In this document: one piece after another, positions 43,984 through 55,300 of the stretch
How the letters are laid out: every line of letters starts with the position of its first letter
Numbering within the stretch: position 1 is the stretch's first letter
Source: FEN-1297 sp963843605
GTDB lineage: Bacteria > Bacteroidota > Ignavibacteria > Ignavibacteriales > Ignavibacteriaceae
Length of the DNA stretch: 64,000 bases
Assembly (NCBI GenBank): GCA_963843605.1
Contig: CAWJLA010000010.1
Span: 372,001 to 436,000 of the forward strand
Reading direction: 5' to 3'
Notes under the pieces: model-generated
Database searches by the model: none
The model's input: only the letters and a program-made list of their open reading frames with translations
What the model was told of the DNA's origin: nothing
Translations under genes and position numbers: made by a program

Positions 43984-45537
43984 ATGAAGTATAAAAAATC
44001 AGGTTATCGTTTGTTCAAATTTATTTTAATTCAAATTATCATTCTGAACTGTGTTTATCTTTATGCCGGCCCCCACAAAAAGGATGCGGCTAAAATTAAT
44101 TTTGATACCGCATATAATACGCAAAAAGGTGATATAGTTCTGGCCAAAGTAGGAGACAAAAAAATTACGATAAGGGAATTTTTAGCAGGTTATGAATTCG
44201 GACCGTCATTTGTTAAAAGGAGTAAGAATTCGAAAAAGAACTATTTAAAATATATGATAGATGAAAAGCTTCTGGCTCTGGAAGGCTATTCCAAAGGATA
44301 CGAAGATTCTGCCGAAGTAAAAAATCTTCTTTCGGCCATCAAAGGAGATTTGGCAACTAACCGGATGTTCTATAAAGATATATTTAATAAAATAAATATC
44401 CCTGATTCGGCAATTAATAAAGCAGTCGACGAAAAGCAGATCTATTACAGTATTCGTTGGCTGTTTGCTCCATCTAAAGACAGCTTAGATTTCTATCTGA
44501 CGCGCCTGGGAAAAGGAGTGTCGTTTGATTCCTTATTTAAAGATCAATTAAAAGATTCGGTTTATGCAGATCAGCGGTCGATGCAAGTTGATAAATTTAA
44601 TTTGCGTATAAGAAATAACGAAATGCTGAATGTTGTTGACAGCTTAAAAGCCGGAAAGATATCGGTGCCTTTTCACGCTCCGGACGGGTGGTACATAGTA
44701 AAATTATCCAATATCTGGAAAAATGAAATTACTACCGAGACTGAGCTTGTAAAGGAAAAACACGACGCGATAAATGCCTTAAAATTAAAAGAGTCAGATA
44801 AAGAATCCGAAGAATATGTAAGAAATTTACTGCTGAAACATAATCCGGTAATTCAGGGAAGGGTCTTCGATCTTCTCAGATCTTATATGGGGAACTATGT
44901 ACTTCCTAAAGAAAAATTTGATAGATGGAAATTAGACGATAGGATGAAAAAAGAATTAAAACATTTCGATTCTCTTTCGGCTTCTCAATATACAAAAATG
45001 ACTCTTGTAAAACTCACCGGCGGAAGTCTATCGCTTGATGATTTTTTACACTGGTATAAGATGAGGGATGAATATTTGAAGTTTGACGAATCCGGTTTTA
45101 ACGAATTTTCAGCTTCGCTGGAGCGCTTAATATGGCAGATGGTACGGGATCATTTGTTGATACAAAGAGCGTACGATAGAGGCTTTCAGAATTTACCGAT
45201 CGTAAAGGACCAGATAAGCTGGTGGCGGGATAAAATAGTATATGCCGTAGTAAGAGATAAACTGGCCAAATCGATAGGATTGGACTTAGAACTTCCTTCA
45301 TCGGTAAAAAGTAAATATAATAATAAAAAACAGGCTCTTATCGAAAAAACTTTCCGGAAGCTTCAGGAATTAAGGAAAAAATATTCGGTTTGGATTAACG
45401 AGAAAGCGCTGATGAATGTCGAGGTTCAGGATTCCGATGATCCCAGATCTGTTGACTTTTATATCGTAAAAAAAGGCGGAACATTTCCTCATCCGGCTTA
45501 TCCCTCTATAGATTTCTCATGGCAGTCCTGGGAATAA
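43984..45537 (+). CDS. Periplasmic peptidyl-prolyl isomerase / chaperone-like protein (SurA/PpiC-like)
   Basis: 517 residues with a signal-anchor start. The order of segments (VLAKVGDKKITIREFLAGYE, then YLKYMIDEKLLALEGYSKGYEDS, and a rotamase-like stretch ending GKISVPFHAPDGWYIVKLSNI) matches SurA/PpiC-type folding factors, although the core isomerase motif is degenerate. A second helical half follows (about 290-510). It is 9 bases after the PorV-like gene and probably helps fold or deliver the outer-membrane pair. It ends the TonB-receptor unit. Confidence 0.65.
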   Translation: MKYKKSGYRLFKFILIQIIILNCVYLYAGPHKKDAAKINFDTAYNTQKGDIVLAKVGDKKITIREFLAGYEFGPSFVKRSKNSKKNYLKYMIDEKLLALEGYSKGYEDSAEVKNLLSAIKGDLATNRMFYKDIFNKINIPDSAINKAVDEKQIYYSIRWLFAPSKDSLDFYLTRLGKGVSFDSLFKDQLKDSVYADQRSMQVDKFNLRIRNNEMLNVVDSLKAGKISVPFHAPDGWYIVKLSNIWKNEITTETELVKEKHDAINALKLKESDKESEEYVRNLLLKHNPVIQGRVFDLLRSYMGNYVLPKEKFDRWKLDDRMKKELKHFDSLSASQYTKMTLVKLTGGSLSLDDFLHWYKMRDEYLKFDESGFNEFSASLERLIWQMVRDHLLIQRAYDRGFQNLPIVKDQISWWRDKIVYAVVRDKLAKSIGLDLELPSSVKSKYNNKKQALIEKTFRKLQELRKKYSVWINEKALMNVEVQDSDDPRSVDFYIVKKGGTFPHPAYPSIDFSWQSWE

Positions 45538-45648
45538 AGAAGTATAAAATATGGGGGTATTATTTGTCTCAAGAAGTCGATTATATATTTAAATTAGTCC
45601 GGAGTTATCCGAAGGGATCGGATTGTTTATTTATTCAGTGATTTAAGT

Positions 45649-46947
45649 ATGATTAAAAAAATATTAAAAACACTCTGCTGTATTTTTATTGTATTGGTTC
45701 AGTTCTCATGCGGTTCGAAATCGCATCGAAATCCGGATCACCTTCTTTATTGGTCCAGTAACAATACGCAGGAGATTAATTTTGCCAGATATATTGTGAA
45801 CGAATGGAACAAAAATAATCATGATCAGAAAATTTCGTTTCAGCCTGTTCCGGAGGGACAATCCAGCGAAGAAATAATTTTAGCCGCCGTTGTGGGTAAA
45901 ACCACTCCGGATATATATTCAAACATGTGGCAGGGAGACGTTGAAGATTATGCGCGCGCCGGAATTCTTGTAGCTCTGGATACGTTGAAAGGATTTAAGG
46001 ATTTCATTTATTCGAGATGCGACAGTAATGTTGTAAAAGAAGTAACCAGCCCGGACGGACATATTTATCAGATCCCCTGGAAAATAAATCCGATTATGAT
46101 GATGTATAATAAAAAAATGCTGGATGATCTGGCTCTAAGTCATCCGCCTTTTAATTATACTCAATTTGATTCCGCCTCCAAAAAATTAAAAAGCGAAAGT
46201 ATAAATAAAGACGGATATGTTGACAGATGGTTCGGCTATTCCGAAGTTCTGGTTACGTGGTGGCAGAGACTTTTCGATTTTTATCCGCTGTATCTGGCGG
46301 CATCCGGCGGTGCTCCTCTTATAAAAGATAATAAGGCAGCTTTCGATAACAAATACGCGGTTGAAGTATTTACTTTTTTGAGAAATCTTTATGCCCGTGA
46401 CTATTTCCCCAAGGAAAGGCTTTCGGTAAGGCAGGATGTATTTCTATCCAGCGTGATCGCGACAAGATTTACAGGTCCCTGGGAAATAGCGCACGCGGAT
46501 AAATTTAAACCTAAAGGATTTAAATTCGGATTTTCTCATATGCCGGTTCCGGACGGCCATAAGGGGCCTGTATATACTTATTGCGATCCGAAAAATGTAG
46601 TGATATTTAAAACTTGTCCGAACGCGCAGCTGGCATGGGAATTTATAAAATTCATGCTAGACAAAAATAACGATCTTAAATTTTTGGAAATGACTAATCA
46701 AATTCCAAGGCGTAAAAATCTTGAGAGCGATTCTTTCTTTTCTGATTATTTTAAAGATAACCCCAAGATGATCGAATTCGCGAAGCAGGCAAAATACGTC
46801 AAAGGCACCGATCCTTATCCAAACTTGACGGAAGTATTTGATATAATTTCTCAAGAGTATGAATCATGCGTTATATACGGGAAAAAGCCGCCTCAAGAAG
46901 CAATTGACGACGCGGCAAAACAAGTCAACTTATTATATTTAAAATAA
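45649..46947 (+). CDS. ABC sugar-binding lipoprotein
   Basis: 432 residues. Lipoprotein signal with lipobox QFSC (Cys21), then the extracellular solute-binding family-1 fold with LLYWSSNNTQ, EWNKNNHDQKISF, PDIYSNMWQGDVEDYARAG and GPWEIAHAD. It delivers an oligosaccharide to the adjacent inner-membrane permeases. The intact operon order is binding protein, MalF-like permease, MalG-like permease. It starts 111 bases after the previous gene, enough for a new promoter. Confidence 0.9.
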   Translation: MIKKILKTLCCIFIVLVQFSCGSKSHRNPDHLLYWSSNNTQEINFARYIVNEWNKNNHDQKISFQPVPEGQSSEEIILAAVVGKTTPDIYSNMWQGDVEDYARAGILVALDTLKGFKDFIYSRCDSNVVKEVTSPDGHIYQIPWKINPIMMMYNKKMLDDLALSHPPFNYTQFDSASKKLKSESINKDGYVDRWFGYSEVLVTWWQRLFDFYPLYLAASGGAPLIKDNKAAFDNKYAVEVFTFLRNLYARDYFPKERLSVRQDVFLSSVIATRFTGPWEIAHADKFKPKGFKFGFSHMPVPDGHKGPVYTYCDPKNVVIFKTCPNAQLAWEFIKFMLDKNNDLKFLEMTNQIPRRKNLESDSFFSDYFKDNPKMIEFAKQAKYVKGTDPYPNLTEVFDIISQEYESCVIYGKKPPQEAIDDAAKQVNLLYLK

Positions 46948-46966
46948 TAGTTAAATAATTAACCTA

Positions 46967-47821
46967 ATGAAAAATAAAAAGTTAATACCGTACCTGTTAA
47001 TTTCCCCGTACATAGTATACTTTTTAATTTTTATAGCATTTCCGGTTGTGTTCTCTGTAGTTTTAACTTTTAATAAATGGAATATTATTGCCCCGATGAA
47101 GTACTCGGGTATAACTAATTATGTCCGTCTTATACATGATGAATTTTTCCTTAAGTCGATTATTAATACATTCGTTTTTTTAGTTATTAACATTCCTCTT
47201 CAAATAATAGTCGCTCTGTTCTTAGCGGAGATATTAAATCAGAAGATTAAATTAAGGGGGTTTTTCAGAGGCGCGTTTTTCCTTCCGGTAATAGTCTCCG
47301 GTGTGGTAGTTACAATATTATGGCAGCAGCTTTACGGATTTGACACTGGACTTTTAAATAGGATATTAACCTCAATCGGATTAGGGCGGATAGGCTGGCT
47401 TGTAGATCCGTCGTGGGCAATGCCTTCTATCGCAATAATGGCAACTTGGAAAAACGTCGGGTTATATATCGTTTTATTTTTAGTAGGATTGCAAACTGTG
47501 CCTACTCATTATTACGAAGCCGCGGAGCTGGAAGGAGCTACGCATTGGCAGAAGTTCAGGTATATTACGCTCCCGATGATAAATCCGACCATGTTTATGG
47601 TTGTTGTGCTGTCAACGATCGGCGGTTTCTCCTTATTCATCGAACCTTATATAATGACGGGAGGCGGCCCGTTGAACAGTACACTTTCGGCAGTGCTGTA
47701 TATTTATAAGCAGGGTTTCTTTTATTATCATATGGGATATTCGGCGACTCTCGGTTTATTTTTTGCCTTGTTGATTTTAAGTGTTGTAATGATTCAGAAA
47801 AAATTTATAGAAAAAGATTAA
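46967..47821 (+). CDS. ABC sugar permease, MalF/UgpA type
   Basis: 284 residues with six membrane helices. The permease EAA loop appears as YEAAELEGATHWQKFRYITLPMINP, which contacts the ATPase. GGGPLNSTLSAVLYIYKQGF is the family's late conserved segment. It forms the channel with the following MalG-like protein. The ATPase is separate at 60687. Confidence 0.92.
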   Translation: MKNKKLIPYLLISPYIVYFLIFIAFPVVFSVVLTFNKWNIIAPMKYSGITNYVRLIHDEFFLKSIINTFVFLVINIPLQIIVALFLAEILNQKIKLRGFFRGAFFLPVIVSGVVVTILWQQLYGFDTGLLNRILTSIGLGRIGWLVDPSWAMPSIAIMATWKNVGLYIVLFLVGLQTVPTHYYEAAELEGATHWQKFRYITLPMINPTMFMVVVLSTIGGFSLFIEPYIMTGGGPLNSTLSAVLYIYKQGFFYYHMGYSATLGLFFALLILSVVMIQKKFIEKD

Positions 47822-47827
47822 TTTAAT

Positions 47828-48638
47828 ATGAAAAAAATTATTTTTTACATATTGCTTTTAGCCGGTGCTTTAATATTTCTTTATCCGTTTATCTGGATGC
47901 TTGTTCGCCTCACTTTCGCCGGAGAATGAAATAGGTCATTTAACTTTTTTACCCAGCTATCTTACCCTTGACAGCTACAGGCAAATGATAGCTAAAATCC
48001 CGATTACTAGATCATTTATTAATAGTGTTTTTGTCTCCGCAATGGTAACGCTCGGAGTTTTGGTCTTCGGATCTATGGTCGGATATGCTCTCTCGAGACT
48101 GGAGTTTAAGGGAAGAAATTTAGTATTCTTTATTATAATCTTCACTATGACACTGCCGTTCCAAATTACTTTAATACCTCAGTATATACTCATGGTAAAA
48201 TTCGGCTGGGTCGATACTTATTGGGCATTGATTGTTCCATATTTGATGAGCGCTCTGGGAATAATTTTATTCAGGCAATACTTTAAAAGCATACCGCAGG
48301 ACCTGATAGACGCAGCGCGTATTGACGGCTGCGGCGAGTTAAGAATTATCTTTAGAATTTTGTGGCCTAATTCAATGCCGGCTTTGGTTACAGTAGGGAT
48401 AATCACATTTATGACATCATGGAATGAAGTGCTCTGGCCGTTAATCGTAATAAGAAATGATAAACTGATGACTATGCCCCAATTGGTTACGCTGTTTGCT
48501 GTCGGCGGTGCTGCCGATTCACAGTTGGGAGTGAAATTAGCGGCGGCAACTTTTCTGGCGCTGCCGATAATCATCGCTTATATCTTTTTTCAAAAATATT
48601 TTATTCAAAGCATGGCTTCTACCGGTATTAAAGAATAA
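47828..48638 (+). CDS. ABC sugar permease, MalG/UgpE type (one-base frameshift)
   Basis: The first frame starts ATG AAAAAA with the first helix and LYPFIWML. One surplus base near 47901-47904 then breaks it, and the alternate frame continues FASLSPENEIGHLTFLPSY, followed by the remaining helices and the EAA loop DLIDAARIDGCGELRIIFRI. The corrected length of 269 residues is typical. The other apparent start, inside the second frame, would drop the first helix. Forms a pair with the MalF-like protein 6 bases upstream. Confidence 0.9.
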
Positions 48639-48653
48639 ATAGGATTTATATAC

Positions 48654-50066
48654 ATGATAATAAAACGTTTGGACGAGAGGTTAAAAGGAAATTCTAAAAG
48701 AGTAGTTTTTCAATCTTTCGTTATGGATAAAGAGAGAACAAAAAAAATAATTAATAGAGTAATCGCTCTTCCCGACAGTATCGCCGAGTCCTTACTTGCC
48801 GAGGTTGTTCGCGATTTCATTCACCGGCATTCGGACTTTGACAGGAAATTGCTAAGGAATTACAGAAAGATCAGAATATTTAGTAAATGAAGAAATTACC
48901 CCGGTAAAGAAGTATTTAATCGGAGCATATTTTTCAAAGGAATACTCGATTGAAGCGGCTGCTTTGTTTAATCCGTCAATTGTTCTTCACCCTGATCAGT
49001 CGGGATTAAAACCCGGCTCCAGCGAGAATCATTATAAGTTTGAGAGCAACCGGAGAAGGGCATATATCGTCTGTTGAATTCAGAACAGGCGAAATAGACG
49101 AATGAACTGAAAATAAAAATGGAGCCATCCGGTACAATATGCGAATTACCTGAAATAGCTTCGAAGAAATTTTCCGCCGATGAGATTAAGAAAAAATTAT
49201 GCAGGATTAAATGCTGCCGGCGCTGAAAATATTGGAGTCACTTCCTCGAGAAATTTCACTAAAGAGGAATTTGAATTATTTGTAAAAAACTATGACTATC
49301 GAGATGATAAAGGAGTGCGAGAGATAATTGATTATCTTAATGCAAACTATAATTTAATATTCGGCTTGAGTTCAGAATTAAATGAAAGAGTAATTTTCCC
49401 TAATTCCCAAAGTGAAAAAATGGGAATGGAAGATTTGCGCTTGGTGAAATTTCATGATGATAATAATAGAATTAAATATTACGGCACCTATACCGCATAC
49501 AACGGCCGTTCATTCAGGGTTCAGATGATTGAGACTATAGATTTTTCTGAATTCAAAGTTAAAACGCTGCATGGTGCCGCGGTGATGGATAAAGGCATGG
49601 CGTTGTTCCCGCGCAAGATCAACGGTAAATATTATATGACGGGAAGACAGGGCGGCGAAGAAATAAGTATAATGGAATCGGAAGATTTATACCGCTGGGA
49701 TAATTACCGGACTTTAAAAAGTCCGCAGTTTGATTGGGAATTTGTGCAGCTCGGTAACTGCGGTTCGCCTATTGAAACGGAATTCGGATGGCTGCTTATT
49801 ACTCATGCGGTAGGCTACTTGAGAAAATATGTTATAAGCGCTTGTCTTCTTGATCTGGAAAATCCGTCAAAAGTTATTAGGAACTTTGAAAAGCCCATTG
49901 TTGTCTCCCGGACGAAAATGAGCGGGACGGTTACGTGCCGAACGTCCTTTATTCATGCGGTTCCATTACGCACAATAATAATTTAATTATTCCTTACGCG
50001 ATGTCAGACTCAATGACCGGCTTCGCAAGAGTTAATATAAACGAACTTATTAGTGAAATGAAATAA
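48654..50066 (+). pseudogene. GH130 phosphorylase/hydrolase, large form, broken by five single-base indels
   Basis: Read piecewise, the region gives a full GH130-type protein of about 469 residues. Landmarks are EVVRDFIHRHSDFDR; YLIGAYFSKEYSIEAAALFNPSIV; SLRATGEGHISSVEFRTGE; the active-site region EKMGMEDLRLV; and the C-terminus YSCGSITHNNNLIIPYAMSDSMTGFARVNI (quoted in part). Frames shift at 48879-48881, about 49023, about 49103, 49191-49196 and 49907-49909. Four are surplus bases, one is a missing C. No other stop codon interrupts any segment. GH130 enzymes cleave beta-mannosides, many by phosphorolysis. Errors in sequence are likelier than decay. Confidence 0.75.
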
Positions 50067-50113
50067 AACGAACACTAAATTTTTAGTGCTAAATCTAAAT
50101 TACGGGAAAAATT

Positions 50114-51016
50114 ATGAAAGAGATAAGATACAGCAAAAATCCAATTCTAACTTGCGATGATGTTCCGTTCAGAGTAAACAGTATATTTAATCCCGGCGCG
50201 GTGAAATATAAAGATAAAATACTGCTTGTGTGCAGAGTTGAGATGCCTACGGGTAGATCCTCGTTTGTTTTGGCTGAAAGCAAAGACGGGATAGTCTTCA
50301 AGATACAAGATAAACCGTGTCTTACTCCCGAACAGCAAGGAGAGTTTTATAAATATGCCGAGTGGGGAATAGAGGACGCTAGAGTTACTAAGATTGAAGA
50401 TAAATATTATCTAACTTATACGGGGTATTCGAAATACATGCCGCTGTTACTTTTGGCGGAGACAAAAGATTTTAAGGAATTCAAGGTGCATGGCCCTATA
50501 AGCGAACCTTCCAATAAAGACTGTTCATTATTTCCGGAAAAGATTAATGGATTTTACTGGAAGGTTGACAGACCGTCGGCGGAAAGCAGGCGCGACATAT
50601 GGATAAGCAAGAGTCCTGATTTAATTCACTGGGGAGGTCATCAGGTTTTAATGGAACCTGAACCGGGAACCTGGGAAGCCGATAAAATAGGTAATTCTAC
50701 AAATCCGGTTAAAACAAAGTACGGGTGGCTTATGCTTTACCACGGCGTCAGAGGATTCGGTATTACATCTTTATATAAACTTGGCGTTTGCCTTCTGGAT
50801 CTTGACAAACCCTGGATCGTAAAAGGAAAAAGTAAAGAGCCGATTCTTGCCCCGGAAAAAGATTATGAAAGAATAGGGGACGTAAATAACGTTGTATTCA
50901 GTAACGGCTGGGTTGTGGATGACAAAGGCAAGGTAAATATCTATTATTCCGGCGCCGATTCCAATATTAGCTTGGCTACTACCACTATAGATAATTTGAT
51001 TTCACTTTGCAAATAA
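50114..51016 (+). CDS. GH130 beta-mannoside phosphorylase-type enzyme
   Basis: 300 residues, five-bladed propeller family GH130. The probable proton-donor Asp88 lies in EWGIEDARVTKIEDKYYLTYT. FNPGAVKYKDKILLVCRVE, DGIVF and FPEKINGFYWKVDRP are also family-typical. Members release mannose-1-phosphate from beta-1,4-manno-oligosaccharides or Man-GlcNAc/Man-Glc disaccharides, or hydrolyse beta-1,2-mannosides; the linkage is not decidable here. It has no signal peptide, so it is cytoplasmic, and it follows the damaged GH130 by 47 bases. Confidence 0.88.
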   Translation: MKEIRYSKNPILTCDDVPFRVNSIFNPGAVKYKDKILLVCRVEMPTGRSSFVLAESKDGIVFKIQDKPCLTPEQQGEFYKYAEWGIEDARVTKIEDKYYLTYTGYSKYMPLLLLAETKDFKEFKVHGPISEPSNKDCSLFPEKINGFYWKVDRPSAESRRDIWISKSPDLIHWGGHQVLMEPEPGTWEADKIGNSTNPVKTKYGWLMLYHGVRGFGITSLYKLGVCLLDLDKPWIVKGKSKEPILAPEKDYERIGDVNNVVFSNGWVVDDKGKVNIYYSGADSNISLATTTIDNLISLCK

Positions 51017-51029
51017 TAACGGACTGAAC

Positions 51030-52314
51030 TTGAAATTTAAAAATAAAATATCCATTGTGCTTTTGCTTGTATGCGGCGCTCTTATACCGGGAATTCAATT
51101 AAATGCACTCGCGCAAAATAATCGCTCGTTGGTTAATCCATCTCATCTGGATTATCTTTATCAAAAAATTAATCCGGGCGGTAAATCAATGGGAATTATT
51201 CACATATACGCCGATTATCCCGATTACAAATATGTTGAAGCAAAGGGCGAGGGCATTGCTTGTGTTGACGATGCGGCAAGAGCGGGCATTTTTTATATGA
51301 AATATTATAAATTGAAAAAAGATCCCGAAGTGCTTGATAAAATTAAAAATATAAACAGGTTTCTCGTTTATATGCAGGCTTCAAACGGTTTCTTCTATAA
51401 TTTTATCTGGTCCGATTATAGTATCGATTCAACTTACAAGACAAGCGTTGCCGGGCCAAATTGGTGGAGCTGGCGGGCGATTTGGGAATTAACCGAAGCC
51501 CGGAAATTTTTTGAAAAAAATGATCCTGAATTTATTAATGAATTCAAACTCACGCTGGACAAAGGCATAGCCGCTGCCCATAAATGGCTTGTCGAAGGTT
51601 ATTCGGATAAAAAAGAAAAATTCGGCGGCATCGAAATACCGGTATGGCTTCCGCATCAATTCGCTGCGGATCAGGCTGCCATCATTGTGAAAGCTTTTAC
51701 TGTTTATTTTGAATTAAGCAGGAAATAAGAATATTAAAAAAGATATATCAAAACTCTGCGACGGAATAATCGGAATGCAATTATATCCGGGCAAATCGAC
51801 AGCAGAAAAGAAAAATCCGCCTTACTCGGTATTTCTAAGCTGGCAGAATACATGGCACGAATGGGGCAATAGTCAGGCGGATGCTCTGCTTGACGCCGGG
51901 AGAGTACTTAAAAATGAAAAATACATTTCACATGCCCTTCTCGAAATAAACGAATTTTATCCCTATTTGGTAAAAAATAATTATCTCAATGAATTCAGCG
52001 TGGAGGCAAAAAGTAATCATTATTTGATGACGAATGTGAAAAAATATTCTCAAATCGCTTACGGTATTAGGCCTATGGTTTTCGCTTCGCTTAATGCGTA
52101 TAAAATTACAGGTAATAAGAAGTATGCGAAAATAGCTTCAGAACTTTCCGGATGGTTTTTCGGTAAAAATCCGGCGAAAGTAAATATGTATAACCCGGAG
52201 AACGGAATCTGCTTTGACGGGATAATCGACTCAAAAACAGTTAATAAAAATTCGGGTGCGGAATCCACAATAGAAGCATTATTGACTATGATTGAAATTG
52301 AAAATATGCGTTAG
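51030..52314 (+). CDS. Exported helical-barrel protein, putative glycan-active enzyme (one-base frameshift)
   Basis: The start is TTG at 51030, giving a signal peptide (LVCGALIPG...LNALAQ). The first frame contains GEGIACVDDAARAGIFYM, GPNWWSWRAIWELTEA and LPHQFAADQAAIIV. The second contains FLSWQNTWHEWGNSQADAL, a YGIRPMVFASLNA stretch and the C-terminus SGWFFGKNPAKVNMY then SGAESTIEALL. The frame breaks in the AAA run 51723-51725; dropping one A yields about 427 residues. The pattern suggests an (alpha/alpha)6 barrel, but no CAZy family was recognised. Periplasmic action on manno-oligosaccharides is an inference from context. Confidence 0.6.
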
Positions 52315-52370
52315 ATAAATGATATTATTCTTGATTGAAAAATTATTCTTAATTATAAATATTATTATAA

Positions 52371-55300
52371 ATGCTAAAAATTATTGTTCGTAAAAATCCG
52401 GTCTTAAAATTATTATTTGCAATATCATTAATTATGATTATGCCAGCTAAAAATTATTCTCAGCAAATAAGTATCCCTCGCATTGATCAGATGCCGGATC
52501 TTCCTACTCCTTATATGATGAGGGATTGGAAAAAGGTAGCCGCAGGTTACGATTCACTAGTCTTTAACCCGAATTTAACCGGTACTTATCTGCCTTTGAT
52601 ATGGATAAACAATAATTCGATCAATTATCCGGGAAGTACGCAATTCGGGCTGCACACAGTTGTAGGAACAACCGTACCGAATTCGGCGGAAGCAATTAAT
52701 TGTCTTCCTGCAGTGATAGGTGCTTCGTTATCCGGAATAGATAAGAGTAATCAAAACGGCTATGATTGGGCAGCTATGTGCAAGGAATGGTTCAATAAGG
52801 CCGACGGCCTAGATGTTTATGAGAACGGTCCTTCTTCAAATGTTATTGATGATTTTTGGTATGAGACGATGCCCAACGTGTTCTTTTACGAATTAAATTA
52901 CTTATATCCTGATAATACCATATTTAAATCGCAATTCGGTACTGTCGCAGATAAATGGTTTGAAGTCGTTAATAAAATGGGCGGGAGTACAACTCCGTGG
53001 CATGTGCCGAATATGAAATACCAGGGTTGGGATTTTTCAACAATGACCCCGTATTCCCAGCATGTTCACGATGAGCCCGAAGCAGCGGGTGCGATATCAT
53101 GGATTTTATATAACGCATACACGCAAACCGGAAATTCAAAGTATCGCGCCGGTGCTGAATTAGCTATGGAATATTTAAATAATCTTACTTCAAATCCAGC
53201 TTATGAACTTCAATTATCTTACGGAGTTTATATTGCAGCCAGAATGAACGCGGAGCTCGGGACAAATTATAACTTAACAAAAATGCTGAACTGGTGCTTT
53301 AACACAGATAATATTCGCAGCTGGGGAGCAATGGTGGGAAATTGGGGAGGTTATGATGTTGACGGGTTAATAGGGGAAGTTAACGGAAGCAACAATTATC
53401 CGTTCGTTATGAATACTTTTGAACAAATAGGTACGTTAGTCCCGATGGTTCGCTATGATGAAAGGTACGCAAGGGCAATAGGCAAATGGGTGCTGAACGC
53501 CGCAAATGCGTCCAGACTTTTCTATCCGAAATTTTTACCGGCTCAGAACCAGGACCAGCCGAGCAAGCAGTGGGCAGACCAGTACGATACAAATTCGTAT
53601 ATCGCGCATGAGGCAATGCGTCAATACAATCCTAGTAATTACAACGTAAGTCCGTACGCTTCCGGAGATCCGATTTCGGGAGGATGGGGAAAAACTAATC
53701 TGGCGCTATACGGATCGTCGCACGTAGGAATTTTGGGTGGAATAATCGATACGACAAATGTTGAAGGTATACTTCGATTAGATGCACTTAAAACAGATTA
53801 TTATCATAGTAAGGCTTATCCCACCTATTTTATATTATAATCCTTACTTAACCGGTAAATCGGTTGAAATAAATGTAGGAACCGGCTCTCATGATATTTA
53901 CGATGTAGTTTCAAAGAGTTTTTTACAATCCGGCATTACCGGAACTTCGACAATTACTATACCTGCAAACTCAGCAGTGCTGGCGGTGATTACACCTTCC
54001 GGCGGAACTCAATCGTACGATTTGGATAAGTTTTTAATAGACGGTGTAGTAGTTGATTATCATTCCGGTAAGTTTACTGGCAATTATCCTCCCCGTATAC
54101 AAAGTTTATCCGCAGAATCGGACACTGTGGTTACCGGAGATACTTTATCTGTTTACGCTACTGCTGTAGACCGGGATAAAGATTCTCTTTCTTATAACTG
54201 GAATTCATCTAAGGGGACAATATTGGGAAGCGGCTCTACAGTAAGTTGGATTATTCCGCAGACTGCAGGTGTGTACAAGATAATATGCAGCGTAAGCGAC
54301 GGACACGGAAATCAAGTGGAAACTGCCGATACAATCACGGCCGTAAAGGTGATAAATAAATTGCCGGTTATTCAGAGTTATCACCGCTTCACAGAGGAAA
54401 TTGGATCTCGGCTCGACTTCCGTTCTTACCTGCTCGGCAACGGATCCTGATATCGATACTCTAAGCTACCTTTGGAAAGCCTCCAAAGGCTCAATTTCGG
54501 GAGCCGGCAATAATATTGAATGGACGGCTCCCGATATAGCCGGAAATTATTATATATCTTGTACCGTAAACGACGGACACGGCGGGATTGTCACGGATAG
54601 TATTGGAATGGAAGTGCGAGATTTTTCAGTGCAACAAACCGGACAGTTGACTGCGTACTATACTTTTAGCGGTAATGCCGACGACGCAAGCGGATACAAC
54701 AACAACGGATCGGTTTATAACGCAACATCAACAAAAGATCGTTTCGGTAATCCGAACAGCGCTTATTATTTCAACGGAACCAACAGCTTTATACAAGTAC
54801 CGAGCGACAGCAGTCTGAATTTCCGGAAAGCGATTACAATTAATTTCTGGATGAAAATCAGTTCTCTCCCTAACCGCGAACAATATATTATTTCACAGGG
54901 CAGTTACGATAACAGATTGAAAATATCTATAATACCGGAGAAATATATACGATGGACTATAAGAACTAATAACAGTAAGAATAACGGAATAATTGATTTG
55001 GATTCGGAAACTAAAATACGGACCGACAGTCTTTACAATGTAACGGTTTATTATAACGGTTCGGATAATGAAATTTATATAAACGGTAAATTGAACTCTT
55101 TTACATCGTGGTCCGGCGATTTATTGACTACTACCATTCCCATGACAATAGGTCAAATGCTGCCCGGCGATAATAATTATAATTTTAACGGAGTATTGGA
55201 TGATATCCGAATTTATAATTACGGATTATCATTAAAGCAAATACAGGACTTGTATACCGAAAGTACCGGTATTAGCGATAAATTGCCGGTAAATATTCCC

